A stretch of 15,361 nt of DNA from an uncultured Fretibacterium sp. (GCA_937892105.1 CALAUZ010000326.1:1-15361), one strand, 5' to 3'; shown: positions 6,081 to 14,414, counted from the stretch's first letter. Notes: a model not told the origin generated them from the letters alone. Made by a program: numbers and translations.

Positions 6081-6995
6081 CTGAAAGATATTTTTACGCT
6101 ATCACTTGCTGACATCTCACCGCCTAACCTCACCGCCGACAATAACATTCTCGCCATCATTAAAGCCTTAGACCCTGAATTACAAGCCGTCAGTCATGAC
6201 TCTCTTTTGCCCGTAATTTTCGCCCGTATTGATGAGCTTGATGAAGCCACTACAGATTTGCTTGCGTGGCAGTTACATTGCGATTTTTACGATTTAGCCG
6301 CGACTCTCACTATGAAGCATGAGGCTGTCAAATCATCCCTTAAATGGCACATGAAAAAAGGTACGGCTTGGGCAATAATCGAATCACTTAAGGCTTTAGG
6401 CATTGAGGGTACATTCATTCCTTGGTGGGAATCGGGCGATGAACCTTACACGTTCAAGATTGACGCTAAAATCACTGGCGATTATTACAGGACGGCAGGC
6501 AAGGACAAAATCAACGCATTAATCCGCCGTGCCGTTAATGAGTCAAAATCTGCACGCTCACTCATGAAGGAGCTTAGGACTCATATATCCTTCACCGAAA
6601 ATTTACCCCTTCATGCAGGACTCGCAACTGCCCTCACTGGCCATCAGAATATCGGACTCATTCTGCCTGATAAGATTTACCGCCCATCGTTTTATATCGC
6701 TATACCTCACGCATTACAGGGGCATTCTCAAATCGGAATCGAAAAGGCTCATGACGTTTCAGGGAATATTTACGCGGGAATCGCTAGCCATTCAAAATGG
6801 GATATTGATTTAGGAGTTGACCTTCAAACTATGCAGGAATTGTTACTGCGCTTTGAACAACGTATTTTTGAACGCATTGACGCTCATGAACAACATATAC
6901 TCTCAGAATTTCAGCGCACTCAAAATGAGCTTAACTTACAGCTTGAAGAAATTAAAGACTTACTCAGATGGGCACCACCTGATGACCCTTTATAG
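6081..6995 (+). CDS. gpI: Phage tail protein I, probable CTG start
   Basis: A 304-residue P2 gpI-type protein that links the baseplate wedge to the fibres. The N-terminal pattern KDIFTLSLADISPPNLTAD, ALDPELQAVSHDSL, RIDELDEATTDLLAWQLHCD is clear. So is KGTAWAIIESLKALG, with an acidic/aromatic FIPWWESGDEPYTF. The reading frame is open back to a TGA at 6075-6077, and the family start aligns with CTG 6081. A strong AAGGAGG (6066-6072) lies 8 bases before that CTG. The next in-frame standard start, TTG 6207, would delete the conserved first 42 residues. An ATG at 6074 is in another frame and stops after 12 codons. The C-terminal 50 residues look coiled-coil, perhaps a fibre-docking part. Confidence 0.85.
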   Translation: MKDIFTLSLADISPPNLTADNNILAIIKALDPELQAVSHDSLLPVIFARIDELDEATTDLLAWQLHCDFYDLAATLTMKHEAVKSSLKWHMKKGTAWAIIESLKALGIEGTFIPWWESGDEPYTFKIDAKITGDYYRTAGKDKINALIRRAVNESKSARSLMKELRTHISFTENLPLHAGLATALTGHQNIGLILPDKIYRPSFYIAIPHALQGHSQIGIEKAHDVSGNIYAGIASHSKWDIDLGVDLQTMQELLLRFEQRIFERIDAHEQHILSEFQRTQNELNLQLEEIKDLLRWAPPDDPL

Positions 6996-7012
6996 ATTGG
7001 AGATGAATAATT

Positions 7013-8179
7013 TTGTCTGTCGGTATGACTCTCACCACTAACGGACGTAACCTTCTCGCTAAAGCTATCACCGGGAAAACTTTACACTTCACTCGCGCTT
7101 GGGTGGGGAATGGCTCAACCTCTAAAGCTCATTCGGCCATGACCGCATTGGTCTCGCCTAAAATGGAGCTACCTATTCAATCCATGCGCACATCCTCTAC
7201 AGGTACGGCGGAAGTCGTATTAGAACTCAACAATCAACATCTCACTACTGGCTTCTTTGTTCAGGAATATGGACTGTTCGCTAAAGACCCGGACTCTAAC
7301 GCTGAATTGCTTTACGCTTATTGCAATAAGGGGAACGAAGCTCCTTACCTTGAAGGTTACGATGGCACTAACCCCATCAATTACACACTCAGTATCATTA
7401 CCGTAATTGACCAGGCTCAAAATGTTACTGCCACTATCAGCACCACAAATAATTACGTTACACTCAATACGCTTAACTCACGATTCACTTCATTGTTCGC
7501 TGGTGAGTCAAATCCTCCCGCAGGGTTCTTCACTTACGCCGCTAATGACGCTCAACGGTTACGCCCCCTAACTCTCGCAAACACAAAAAAGGCTATCATG
7601 GGGATAACTGATATTCCCGCTTTGGTTGATAGAATTGAACGACTTGAAGACGCTATTAATGAGTTGACTCTCACCCTTAACGTTCAGGAAATGTACCCGG
7701 GCGCTTCTCACTACATGGCCGAAGATTTTGCCGAACCTGATACCATTGACCTATTCAGCGCTCAAATCACTTCCATCGTTGCGGGCGATGACTCTATTGA
7801 CTGCATACCCGTTGAAGGCATGTTACCCGGCTCATGGTATATCATCTCTGACGGTATAAAATCCGAGTCCGTTCAGGTTGACTCGATTAGCCTCGAAAAT
7901 GGAGTCCAACGCGTCATACTAAAATCCGTCATCAAAAATACATACAAACTTGCGGGCTGTAAGATTTATCGTTCAAGCGCTGATATAAAATCGGGAAGCG
8001 CTTATGGTACTGCTGACCGCAAAAATATTACTTGGCTCCCAGAAGTTACTTGGAAGGGTCAAAGCTCAGGCACTACCGCTGTTATCAATTTCGACTCGTC
8101 TGTGAGTCATTCGGCGGGCTTCTCCTTCACTGGAAATGCTCAGCTTAATTCGGACGGCTATATAACGTTAGGAAGGTGA
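7013..8179 (+). CDS. Tail fibre protein with phage tail-collar N-terminal domain
   Basis: A 388-residue fibre protein. The N-terminal part (TLTTNGRNLLAKAITGKTLH, FTRAWVGNG, FVQEYGLFAKDPD) fits the tail-collar/fibre N-terminal domain (DUF3751 type) that binds the baseplate. A short coiled coil follows near residues 208-226 (VDRIERLEDAINELT). The C-terminal 160 residues look like beta-sandwich repeats and end in AQLNSDGYITLGR; I recognise no family there. The start is TTG 7013, with GGAG about 10 bases upstream and the family pattern beginning at once. It follows gene I by 17 bases and its end overlaps the ribosome site of the next gene. Confidence 0.78.
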   Translation: MSVGMTLTTNGRNLLAKAITGKTLHFTRAWVGNGSTSKAHSAMTALVSPKMELPIQSMRTSSTGTAEVVLELNNQHLTTGFFVQEYGLFAKDPDSNAELLYAYCNKGNEAPYLEGYDGTNPINYTLSIITVIDQAQNVTATISTTNNYVTLNTLNSRFTSLFAGESNPPAGFFTYAANDAQRLRPLTLANTKKAIMGITDIPALVDRIERLEDAINELTLTLNVQEMYPGASHYMAEDFAEPDTIDLFSAQITSIVAGDDSIDCIPVEGMLPGSWYIISDGIKSESVQVDSISLENGVQRVILKSVIKNTYKLAGCKIYRSSADIKSGSAYGTADRKNITWLPEVTWKGQSSGTTAVINFDSSVSHSAGFSFTGNAQLNSDGYITLGR

Positions 8180-8184
8180 TTTTT

Positions 8185-9759
8185 TTGTCGCAAAGAAGAT
8201 TATTCGGTCATATAAAATCCCTGCTACATTTCGACTTCCCTTATTATGGCGGGTGGGATAAATCTCTCATGCAAAATAACGGCTTACGCGATGAAGCCTC
8301 TAATGAGTTTTGGAGCTTTTACGGTAATGCTACTCTCGATGGCTCGTGCTATAACGTCTACTCCGTACCGTCTGGCAGTGCTAAATTTGGCTGGAGAGCT
8401 TTTCGCTCTATGTCGACTAATGACTATACTGCTTGCTCTAATTCTTATGGCACATTCAAACTCAACTCACAGGGGAATTATGAGATTGAGTGCTTCATTC
8501 AGCCTGTCGACTCTACTGCAGGGAATATCGTTGCATTCTTGGCGGGTAATAATCCTGCCTTCACTATTTCGCGTGAGGCTTCAGGGAAAATCAAACTCAC
8601 TTGCTCGGCATGGGACTTAAACGCTTCTGGCGCGCTGGTCATTGGCTCTAATTCTTGGCACCATATCAGAGTCAGAATCTCTAACAATTCGGCCATGCTT
8701 TATGTTGATGGAGTATCTGCTATCACTGCTAACCTTACCGCTAATGTCTCACTCAACATCACAGAATGCAGGATTGGAGGCTTTAACGGCTATATTGACG
8801 AGTTCGTTTATAGGGACGCTTTAGACTCAACTACTGACGTGCCTACATCGCAATACAAAGCTCAACTTGATATTTCTGCTATGGGCGGTTTTGGCTCTGG
8901 CAAGCACGGCGCTTTATATATTCCTGCCGGTCAATCTGTTGCGGTTAATGCTTACTCGCAAGGCTTGTATGAGGGCGACACTGGCAATAAAAAAATTAAA
9001 GTTTGGGCATGGAATAACGGCAGCTTAGGCACTCCAAATACAGGCGATGAATTAATGTTCCTCATTCAATCGCGCACGTCCGCTTCTGCTGATGAGCTTA
9101 CGGGTAAATATGCCTTCAGATATATCACCGCTTGCGATGGCACTAACATTACTCTTGACCGTCCGCTTGATGATGATTTTTCTCTCACTGAAGCTCGGCA
9201 AAATTATTATGTACGCATTTATCACATTCCGCATTTCACCTCCGTTAATATTGAGGAGGGCGGGAAATTATGGGGCAGACTCTTAGGCTTGGGCGCTTTC
9301 AGGTGTACAGGGAATGTTACCGTTAAAGGCGCTATTTGTCCTAACAATAATTCTCTCTCGGCTAAAGTCGATAATGTCCTTCTCACTCATGCCGATTTAC
9401 CTGACAGATTCATTCCGTCAGCAGGTGGGGGCTTCATGATTTTTTGCGGTGGCACTTTGTCTTGTTCCTCAACGGGTATCATTGGCAGACGTTCGGAACT
9501 TCATGCTAAGGCTAATGCTTATGGGCGAGGCGGTAACGGCGGAGGCTCTACAGGTCAACAAGGCGGTATCATGAAAGGCGGTAATGCGTCTGACGGCACT
9601 TTACCTAACTGGAAAAATTACGGCCCCTGCATCCTTATTGCCGCTAATAATATCTCCGTTGATGAGCCTTCTATTTCTACTGGCGGTCTTAACGGCTCTA
9701 GTACTAGCGCCCCTGGTCAATATTCAGGCTTGCTTTACATCGCTGGCAATTTCGCCTAA
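8185..9759 (+). CDS. Fibre/minor tail protein with LamG-like domain and Gly-rich end
   Basis: A 524-residue protein likely to be part of the adsorption apparatus. Residues about 10-212 fit a laminin-G/concanavalin-like fold: LLHFDF at the start, NYEIECFIQPVD in the middle, SWHHIRVRISNNSAMLYVDG, and a closing GGFNGYIDEFVYRD. Such domains often bind sugars. Residues about 230-400 are beta-rich and unassigned. Glycine-rich stretches (GRGGNGGGSTGQQGG, near 447-461, and 499-512) resemble loops of phage fibre tips. TTG 8185 is chosen because GGAAGGTG at 8171-8178 sits 6 bases before it; GTG 8176 lies inside that site. No enzyme motif is seen. Confidence 0.7.
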   Translation: MSQRRLFGHIKSLLHFDFPYYGGWDKSLMQNNGLRDEASNEFWSFYGNATLDGSCYNVYSVPSGSAKFGWRAFRSMSTNDYTACSNSYGTFKLNSQGNYEIECFIQPVDSTAGNIVAFLAGNNPAFTISREASGKIKLTCSAWDLNASGALVIGSNSWHHIRVRISNNSAMLYVDGVSAITANLTANVSLNITECRIGGFNGYIDEFVYRDALDSTTDVPTSQYKAQLDISAMGGFGSGKHGALYIPAGQSVAVNAYSQGLYEGDTGNKKIKVWAWNNGSLGTPNTGDELMFLIQSRTSASADELTGKYAFRYITACDGTNITLDRPLDDDFSLTEARQNYYVRIYHIPHFTSVNIEEGGKLWGRLLGLGAFRCTGNVTVKGAICPNNNSLSAKVDNVLLTHADLPDRFIPSAGGGFMIFCGGTLSCSSTGIIGRRSELHAKANAYGRGGNGGGSTGQQGGIMKGGNASDGTLPNWKNYGPCILIAANNISVDEPSISTGGLNGSSTSAPGQYSGLLYIAGNFA

Positions 9760-9774
9760 AGGAGGTAATCGACC

Positions 9775-11220
9775 ATGGTGAACGGAACTAATAACGGTAG
9801 GTATTATGTTCATGACACATTAAATAACCTCATCTATGGCACTCTCATTACTAAATCAGGCTCTGAGATTAACTGCTCAAATGCTGACACCATAAAATCA
9901 TTCAACCTCTACTACTCTCAGCCTACAGGAACATTCATTTTCTTGGTGTTCAATACGGGCGGTCAATGGTTCAAACTTGATGCTTCAGGGAATGCCGTAA
10001 ACATTTCAAGCGATATTCCCTCCTATAACACATTGGCGGAATTGGGGAACACTGTCGCTCAACTTAAAGCATTAACGAACATTCCGGCATTCACAAAGGA
10101 AAAAGTCCGCGTCATTGTCGGATTAGGTGCTGTCGATTCGGCATCCTCATTCCCAAAAATAAAATTCACACTCAACGGCTATATTAACGAACAACTCACT
10201 CAACACATTGAATACTCACCTGAATACGAACTCGGCGAAAATTCCGTCATCACAAATATCTCTCATGACGCAACAACTTCAAACGGCGGGACTATTTCCG
10301 TTAAGGCTCAGGCGTTATTACCTGACGACACGTTATCAGGTTGGCTTAACCTCTCAGAAGTCCAGGGCATGGCCGCGAAAAATATTCAGCTCCGCGCTAC
10401 TTTCAATGCTCCTACAGTTGGCACCTCTTCCGCTATTCTCAATCAAGCCGCTATTACTTACTACAATAGCCAATATGCTGCCGTAGAGGGTAAAGGCGAA
10501 ATTATTACACTCTCACAGGATTGGTATATGAATATCTCGGATTGCAGAGTCAATGTCAGACATTCCCCGCTTGAACGCTCTACTATGAAGGTCTTTGCGG
10601 CATTCAGAAATTCCCCCGTGTTCATTCACTCTGAACAACTCGGTATAGGGTCAGGCGATCGCAAAACGTTCCAATTGTCTCACACTAACGGCATCAAATA
10701 TGACTCCGTAAAAGTGTTTTATGACGGCGTTCAAATCTTTTCTGGTTGGGAATTTAATGGTGAGGTCGGGCGTATCACCTGCACGGCTCAAAGCGGAGTC
10801 ATTGTGTCTTGCTCTTATGAATACGGTTGGGACTCGGAAACGTGGAATGAGTTATCCCTCGTGAAACAAATCAGCCTTGAGGATTATGATGAATCTGAAT
10901 ACAGAATTGATACCAATAATTCGGGCTGTTCTGTCGGCGCTATCAAAATCGCTTTGTCCACCACTTCAGGCAGTGTTACAGGTGAAGCACTCGGTAACGG
11001 TACGGGTAGTGCTAAAACTTACAAGCTCAAATTCAAAGCCTCAAATACCCCCGCAATTTATTCCGCTGGCACTACCTTAGACCGCAAAAATTATCGCCTG
11101 CTTGATGACCCGCAATATATTCGCATCGCCGCTCCGGCTGGTAAATCTCTCACCGCTAATTACAATTGGCGCTCTGAAACTCCTAAAATTTATCAATTCA
11201 CCGCTGTGTTCTCCGTTTAA
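9775..11220 (+). CDS. Putative tail fibre / structural protein, unassigned
   Basis: A 481-residue protein without a family I can name. It is rich in Ser, Thr, Asn, Gly and aromatic residues in short beta-like stretches, and lacks signal peptide and membrane segments. About residue 155-215 it resembles a beta-sandwich (SVITNISHDATTSNGGTISV, LSGWLNLSEV). A later region, DRKTFQLSHTNGIKYDSVKV then FYDGVQIFSGWEF, resembles fibre beta-sheet domains that begin with a threonine-rich turn. ATG 9775 follows AAAGGAGG (9759-9766) with correct spacing. It is between the LamG-bearing protein and the collagen-like protein and in the same operon, so a role in the distal fibre is inferred from position only. 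Confidence 0.6.
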   Translation: MVNGTNNGRYYVHDTLNNLIYGTLITKSGSEINCSNADTIKSFNLYYSQPTGTFIFLVFNTGGQWFKLDASGNAVNISSDIPSYNTLAELGNTVAQLKALTNIPAFTKEKVRVIVGLGAVDSASSFPKIKFTLNGYINEQLTQHIEYSPEYELGENSVITNISHDATTSNGGTISVKAQALLPDDTLSGWLNLSEVQGMAAKNIQLRATFNAPTVGTSSAILNQAAITYYNSQYAAVEGKGEIITLSQDWYMNISDCRVNVRHSPLERSTMKVFAAFRNSPVFIHSEQLGIGSGDRKTFQLSHTNGIKYDSVKVFYDGVQIFSGWEFNGEVGRITCTAQSGVIVSCSYEYGWDSETWNELSLVKQISLEDYDESEYRIDTNNSGCSVGAIKIALSTTSGSVTGEALGNGTGSAKTYKLKFKASNTPAIYSAGTTLDRKNYRLLDDPQYIRIAAPAGKSLTANYNWRSETPKIYQFTAVFSV

Positions 11221-11256
11221 ACGCTATAATATTCTGCTGGGAAGGTGATTACTATC

Positions 11257-11316
11257 ATGGGGAAAATAAAACGCCCTAAGCTAAATCCTAACTCTGACGG
11301 GGGGAATAATGATTGA
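11257..11316 (+). CDS. 19-residue basic ORF coupled to next fibre gene
   Basis: A short ORF, MGKIKRPKLNPNSDGGNND, with a good ribosome site (GGGAAGGTG, 11239-11247) and an ATG start. Its TGA stop (11314-11316) overlaps the TTG start of the following gene in TTGA, the usual arrangement of translational coupling. It may be a leader peptide that opens the weak TTG start to ribosomes, or the remains of a longer gene. No family is known. The only support is the start signal and exact overlap. Confidence 0.4.
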   Translation: MGKIKRPKLNPNSDGGNND

Positions 11317-12032
11317 GCCGTCCTTATTGGAAAGCACGACATGTTGATACACGTGCATTGCTCCCCGCTAAACTCGATAGGGGACGCGCTTATTTCGTGG
11401 ATGACGAACAAATCATCATCATTGACCACGGCACTGGACCTGTTGAATATGGCGGTAAACCCGGTCCGCAAGGTCAAGCGGGCGAACCTATACCCTCTTT
11501 ACAGGGACAAATTGATGAACTCGCTGAAGCCTCTTTGCGCACTTCCATTACCCTCATGGAAATTAACCAAAGACGCAAATCTGACGCGGAAAACCTAAAA
11601 TCCATACTGCAAGATATTTCCGAAATGGTTCAGCAGTCAGACTCTAACACCGCATCCGCCATACTCGCACTAATCAACCTCATTAACTCTCAGGAACAAA
11701 AAAGAGACTCAGAAATCGCTATCATCACTAAAGCTATTGCCGCCCTTTATCCTGATACTCATACTGGTCATGCCGGAGATGACTCTAGCAACACTACTAC
11801 AGGCGAAATTATTACTGCCTCTGATGGCAATTCTTATCTCATCGAAAAATCTTACAGCGATAACGGCACGGGCATTATCGTTTTGTCCTTCTATGAACCC
11901 TCTACCACACGGAGAATTTCTACTCTCAAAGAAGGCGACATCGTTACTGTCGATAATACTTCCTATACCGTCATTGATACTGATGGAAATTCTTCAAATG
12001 GCAGTATAATATTAACGCTTTACGAGGCTTAA
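11313..12032 (+). CDS. Collagen-like/coiled-coil tail fibre protein
   Basis: A 239-residue fibre-type protein. An N-terminal region (RPYWKARHVDTRALLPAKL, AYFVDDEQIIIIDHG) is followed by a short collagen-like GXY run, GKPGPQGQAGEP (residues 48-59). Residues 62-145 form an amphipathic helix or coiled coil (QGQIDELAEASL, SILQDISEMVQQSD). The C-terminal 75 residues are beta-rich (GEIITASDGNSYLI, GDIVTVDNTSYTVIDTDG), possibly a small receptor or trimerisation domain. The start is TTG 11313, with a GGGGG run (11299-11304) upstream and overlap with the 19-codon ORF. It is the last gene before a strong terminator. Confidence 0.65.
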   Translation: MSRPYWKARHVDTRALLPAKLDRGRAYFVDDEQIIIIDHGTGPVEYGGKPGPQGQAGEPIPSLQGQIDELAEASLRTSITLMEINQRRKSDAENLKSILQDISEMVQQSDSNTASAILALINLINSQEQKRDSEIAIITKAIAALYPDTHTGHAGDDSSNTTTGEIITASDGNSYLIEKSYSDNGTGIIVLSFYEPSTTRRISTLKEGDIVTVDNTSYTVIDTDGNSSNGSIILTLYEA

Positions 12033-12105
12033 CATTTTCAGGCATTTTTCACACGTAACATTTCCTCGTTTTACACACAGACACATCAACGCTCAAACTA
12101 AAATT

Positions 12106-12141
12106 AGGGGTGAGACTTCAAGGTCTTACCCCTCTTTTTTT
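12106..12141 (+). terminator. Intrinsic terminator after first fibre unit
   Basis: An 11-base-pair stem, AGGGGTGAGAC (12106-12116) and GTCTTACCCCT (12123-12133), has one G-T pair and a 6-base loop TTCAAG. It is followed by a C and seven T residues (12135-12141). This is a textbook Rho-independent terminator on the plus strand. It lies 74 bases after the collagen-like gene and should end most of the long tail transcript, so the genes from 12259 on need their own promoter or read-through. Confidence 0.88.
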
Positions 12142-12191
12142 GTGCCCTTTTAAGCTCACAAAAAAAATTTTTTTTCCGTCAATGTCAATAC

Positions 12192-12225
12192 TTCTGTTTT
12201 TTTTCTCTCATTCTTGCTATACAAT
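12192..12225 (+). promoter_or_regulatory. Possible promoter for second fibre unit
   Basis: The AT-rich gap between the terminator and the next gene contains TGCTATACAAT (12215-12225). TACAAT (12220-12225) differs from the -10 consensus at one base, and TATACA preceded by TGC is an alternative reading. The upstream region is a T-rich tract (12195-12204) with no good -35 box. A start here would give a leader of about 25 bases before the AGGAGG site (12243-12248). The case is mainly contextual: a strong terminator stands just upstream. Confidence 0.4.
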
Positions 12226-12258
12226 TCACTCATACACTTTTTAGGAGGCGCGTTGTTA

Positions 12259-12612
12259 ATGGCTACTATTCAGGAAAACACAATGTACGGCGTTAGCATT
12301 CAGTTCAAGTACAAAAATGCTTCACAGTGGGGAAATGATGAGGTTCTGCTCGCGGGTGAAATCGGCTTAGAACTCGACACAAAAAAATATAAGCTCGGCG
12401 ATGGTTCTACGGCTTGGAGTGAACTCGCGTATTACAGCAACCCACAGGTTACAGCTCTCGTTGATGCTCTCACTGAAAGAGTCGGTACGGCTGAATCGGA
12501 TATTATTGGCTTGCGCTCAGACGTTGACGCTAACACTCAGGATATTGCCGCTCTCAAAGGCATCACTGTCATTAGCGCTAATCCTGCACCCGCCGTTACA
12601 CCCGGCGAGTAA
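12259..12612 (+). CDS. Small fibre protein with tropism-determinant-like N-terminal domain
   Basis: A 117-residue protein. Residues 14-58 (VSIQFKYKNASQW, LLAGEIGLELDTKKYKLGDG, TAWSELAY) match the repeat-like N-terminal domain of phage tropism determinants and fibres (Mtd_N type), a beta-fold that trimerises and attaches to the tail. Residues 65-100 form a short coiled coil (ALTERVGTAESDIIGLRSDV). A proline-rich end (NPAPAVTPGE) follows. No receptor domain is present. ATG 12259 follows AGGAGG at 12243-12248; an in-frame TTG at 12253 is possible. The next gene at 12678 begins with a related domain, which points to a tandem duplication. Confidence 0.75.
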   Translation: MATIQENTMYGVSIQFKYKNASQWGNDEVLLAGEIGLELDTKKYKLGDGSTAWSELAYYSNPQVTALVDALTERVGTAESDIIGLRSDVDANTQDIAALKGITVISANPAPAVTPGE

Positions 12613-12629
12613 TCCTATTTCGTTTGCTA

Positions 12630-12649
12630 CCCCGGCCATGATGCCGGGG
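12630..12649 (+). other. GC-rich hairpin between fibre genes, no T-run
   Basis: A perfect 7-base-pair stem, CCCCGGC (12630-12636) and GCCGGGG (12643-12649), has a 6-base loop CATGAT. It is followed by ATATG rather than T residues, so it is not a standard intrinsic terminator. It lies between the two tropism-like genes, 12 bases before the AGGGAGGG site of the second. It could protect or process the mRNA. Confidence 0.45.
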
Positions 12650-12677
12650 ATATGTATCCATTAGGGAGGGTATCTCT

Positions 12678-12974
12678 ATGTCTACTTTTTACCCTCAACA
12701 TATTCAACTCACTCATAATTCCGCGTCTGATTGGTCATCGTCTAATCCTGTGCTCTTAGCCGGTGAGTTAGGCATTGAATCTGACACTTTACGTATCAAA
12801 TTAGGCGATGGCGTTACTCCTTGGAATGAGCTTCTTTACACTGACTCCGCTATTCGTTCTAGACTCGATGAATTAGAACGTCTAACAGCTCAATATCAAG
12901 AACTCGCTGATTCCTTACATGATTACTTCAACTCACTGGCGGCTAAAACTTTTAGAGAGGAGATTACAGACTAA
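12678..12974 (+). CDS. Small fibre protein, paralogue of the preceding gene
   Basis: A 98-residue protein whose residues 7-55 (QHIQLTHNSASDW, NPVLLAGELGIESDTLRI, KLGDGVTPWNELLY) follow the same tropism-determinant-like N-terminal pattern as the protein at 12259. Residues 60-90 are helical (RSRLDELERLTAQYQELADS). It lacks a receptor domain. ATG 12678 has GGGAGGG just upstream. Its stop TAA overlaps the ATG of the large fibre gene at 12974. It may be an adaptor or chaperone for that fibre, or a trimmed fibre remnant; position and overlap favour an adaptor. Confidence 0.75.
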   Translation: MSTFYPQHIQLTHNSASDWSSSNPVLLAGELGIESDTLRIKLGDGVTPWNELLYTDSAIRSRLDELERLTAQYQELADSLHDYFNSLAAKTFREEITD

Positions 12975-14398
12975 TGGCTGGAAGTTATACTCGCTGGTAC
13001 AGAGTCGGTATGGTTACTACCACTCTCAATAGCAAATCTATTGTCGGCACTAATACTTATTGGCTGTCGGCTGGCATTAACCCAGGCGATTTGTTCACCA
13101 CTACTGACGGTAAAAACTTCATCGAAATTTTATCCATTGAAGATGATACCCATCTCACGCTCGCTACCCCTTATCCTTATGACAGCTCGGCTCTTTATCA
13201 TTATGCCATTTGCAGAAATTTCACCGCTCATATGTCCTCGCAAATCGCTGCTCAAACTTCTGAACTCGTTAGCGATATGGCTAGATATTGGGACGAAGAT
13301 AAACTCACTCTTAGGGGCGAATCCGCGTATGAAATTGCCAAACGACTCGGCAAAACTGTCGCAGGCGAGGCATCGTGGATTAACTCCCTCAAAGGTGACT
13401 CCGCTTATACTGTCGCTAAATCTAATGGCTTTACTGGCACTGAAAAAGAATGGTTAGCTTCTCTCGTGGGTAAATCCGCTTATGAAGTCGCCGTTGCAGG
13501 AGGCTATACAGGCACTCAAGCTCAATGGCTCGAATCTCTCAAAGCTGCTGGGGAATGGTCTAGTGCTAACACTCGTATTACTGACCTGGAATCAAGAGCA
13601 ACTGCTATTGAGGACGTTAATACTTCTCAGGCTACATCACTTGCGAACCTCGTCAAAAAAACTAATGGAATCCCAATTGGCTCTGATTCATGGAATATCC
13701 GCCCCGGTCATAATGCTTTCTTCAGAGGCTCTAACCTGGGCAGATTCACTCAGGCTCATTCTGACGCTATTCAGTCTGGAACGTTCGAAAATATGTACAT
13801 TGGCGACTATTTCACTTCCGAGGATGGTTCGTATGTTTGGCGGATTGTGGCTTTTGATTGGTACTTCATTCTTAGAGATGATTGGGGACCCGCTCACAAA
13901 CATCACCTCGTACTCTTGTGGGAAAGAGCTGACTCGGGAACTTACATGCGGGCGCAATTCAATGACACTAATGATACTTCAGGCGGTTACTACAATTCTT
14001 ATTGGCGCAAAACTGTGAAGCCTCAGCTTGAAGAACAATTCGCCGCGGACTTCATTGACGACTCTCACCTCTGGAGACATTATGAGCGTTTATCCTCTGC
14101 TCATAACGGCTCTGGTGTGTCTGGCATGGTCACTGTTACAGACGCTTGCGTTGAATTACCTGATGAACGCCAAATCGATGGCACTAGACTTTTTATCACA
14201 CATGAAAATCTCGCCTCAATATGGACGCAACCATATCTAAGGCAATTCCCTTACTTCCAACACATCATGCACCATGCTGGGATGCTCACTCGCACTATCG
14301 CTAGTGCAACTCATGTCATCGTTTGCGCAGATTACGGCACAAACATCTTAGAGGCTAGCTATAACACTCTATGCCACCCCATCATAACTGTACGCTAA
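12974..14398 (+). CDS. Tail fibre protein with triple SAYE repeat and C-terminal domain
   Basis: A 474-residue fibre. Residues 1-85 form a beta domain (NSKSIVGTNTYWLSAGINPG, DLFTTTDGKNFIEILSI, LTLATPYPYDS, YAICRNFTA) common at the base of phage fibres. Residues 115-190 hold three tandem 25-26-residue repeats, SAYEIAKRLG, SAYTVAKSNGFTGTEKEW and SAYEVAVAGGYTGTQAQW, each ending in a W..SL motif. A coiled coil follows (TRITDLESRATAIEDVN). The C-terminal 200 residues begin NMYIGDYFTSEDGSYVWRIV and include NDTNDTSGGYYNSYWRK, reminiscent of DUF6273-type domains, and are rich in Trp, Tyr and His, as expected of a receptor-binding tip. No reverse transcriptase or template repeat is visible, so retroelement-driven variation is not supported. 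Confidence 0.78.
   Translation: MAGSYTRWYRVGMVTTTLNSKSIVGTNTYWLSAGINPGDLFTTTDGKNFIEILSIEDDTHLTLATPYPYDSSALYHYAICRNFTAHMSSQIAAQTSELVSDMARYWDEDKLTLRGESAYEIAKRLGKTVAGEASWINSLKGDSAYTVAKSNGFTGTEKEWLASLVGKSAYEVAVAGGYTGTQAQWLESLKAAGEWSSANTRITDLESRATAIEDVNTSQATSLANLVKKTNGIPIGSDSWNIRPGHNAFFRGSNLGRFTQAHSDAIQSGTFENMYIGDYFTSEDGSYVWRIVAFDWYFILRDDWGPAHKHHLVLLWERADSGTYMRAQFNDTNDTSGGYYNSYWRKTVKPQLEEQFAADFIDDSHLWRHYERLSSAHNGSGVSGMVTVTDACVELPDERQIDGTRLFITHENLASIWTQPYLRQFPYFQHIMHHAGMLTRTIASATHVIVCADYGTNILEASYNTLCHPIITVR
13316..13543 (+). repeat. Three tandem 25-26-codon repeats in fibre gene
   Basis: The coding sequence for fibre residues 115-190 is three diverged direct repeats. Each has the consensus G-[EDK]-S-A-Y-x-[IV]-A near its start and a W-[IL]-x-S-L near its end. 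The repeats differ enough in DNA that slippage is unlikely at present. Such units space the fibre tip from the base. Confidence 0.8.
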
Positions 14399-14414
14399 AA
14401 GGAGGGATTTTGAC

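Noticed and set aside
11215..11230. GTTTAAAC palindrome and TATAAT before the 19-codon ORF
   Set aside because: TATAAT at 11225-11230 has no TG extension and no -35 box; the palindrome covers the previous gene's stop. Chance is likely in AT-rich text.
12974..14398. Diversity-generating retroelement target in the fibre tip
   Set aside because: No reverse transcriptase, no template copy of the 3' end and no A-rich variable codon pattern visible in the window.
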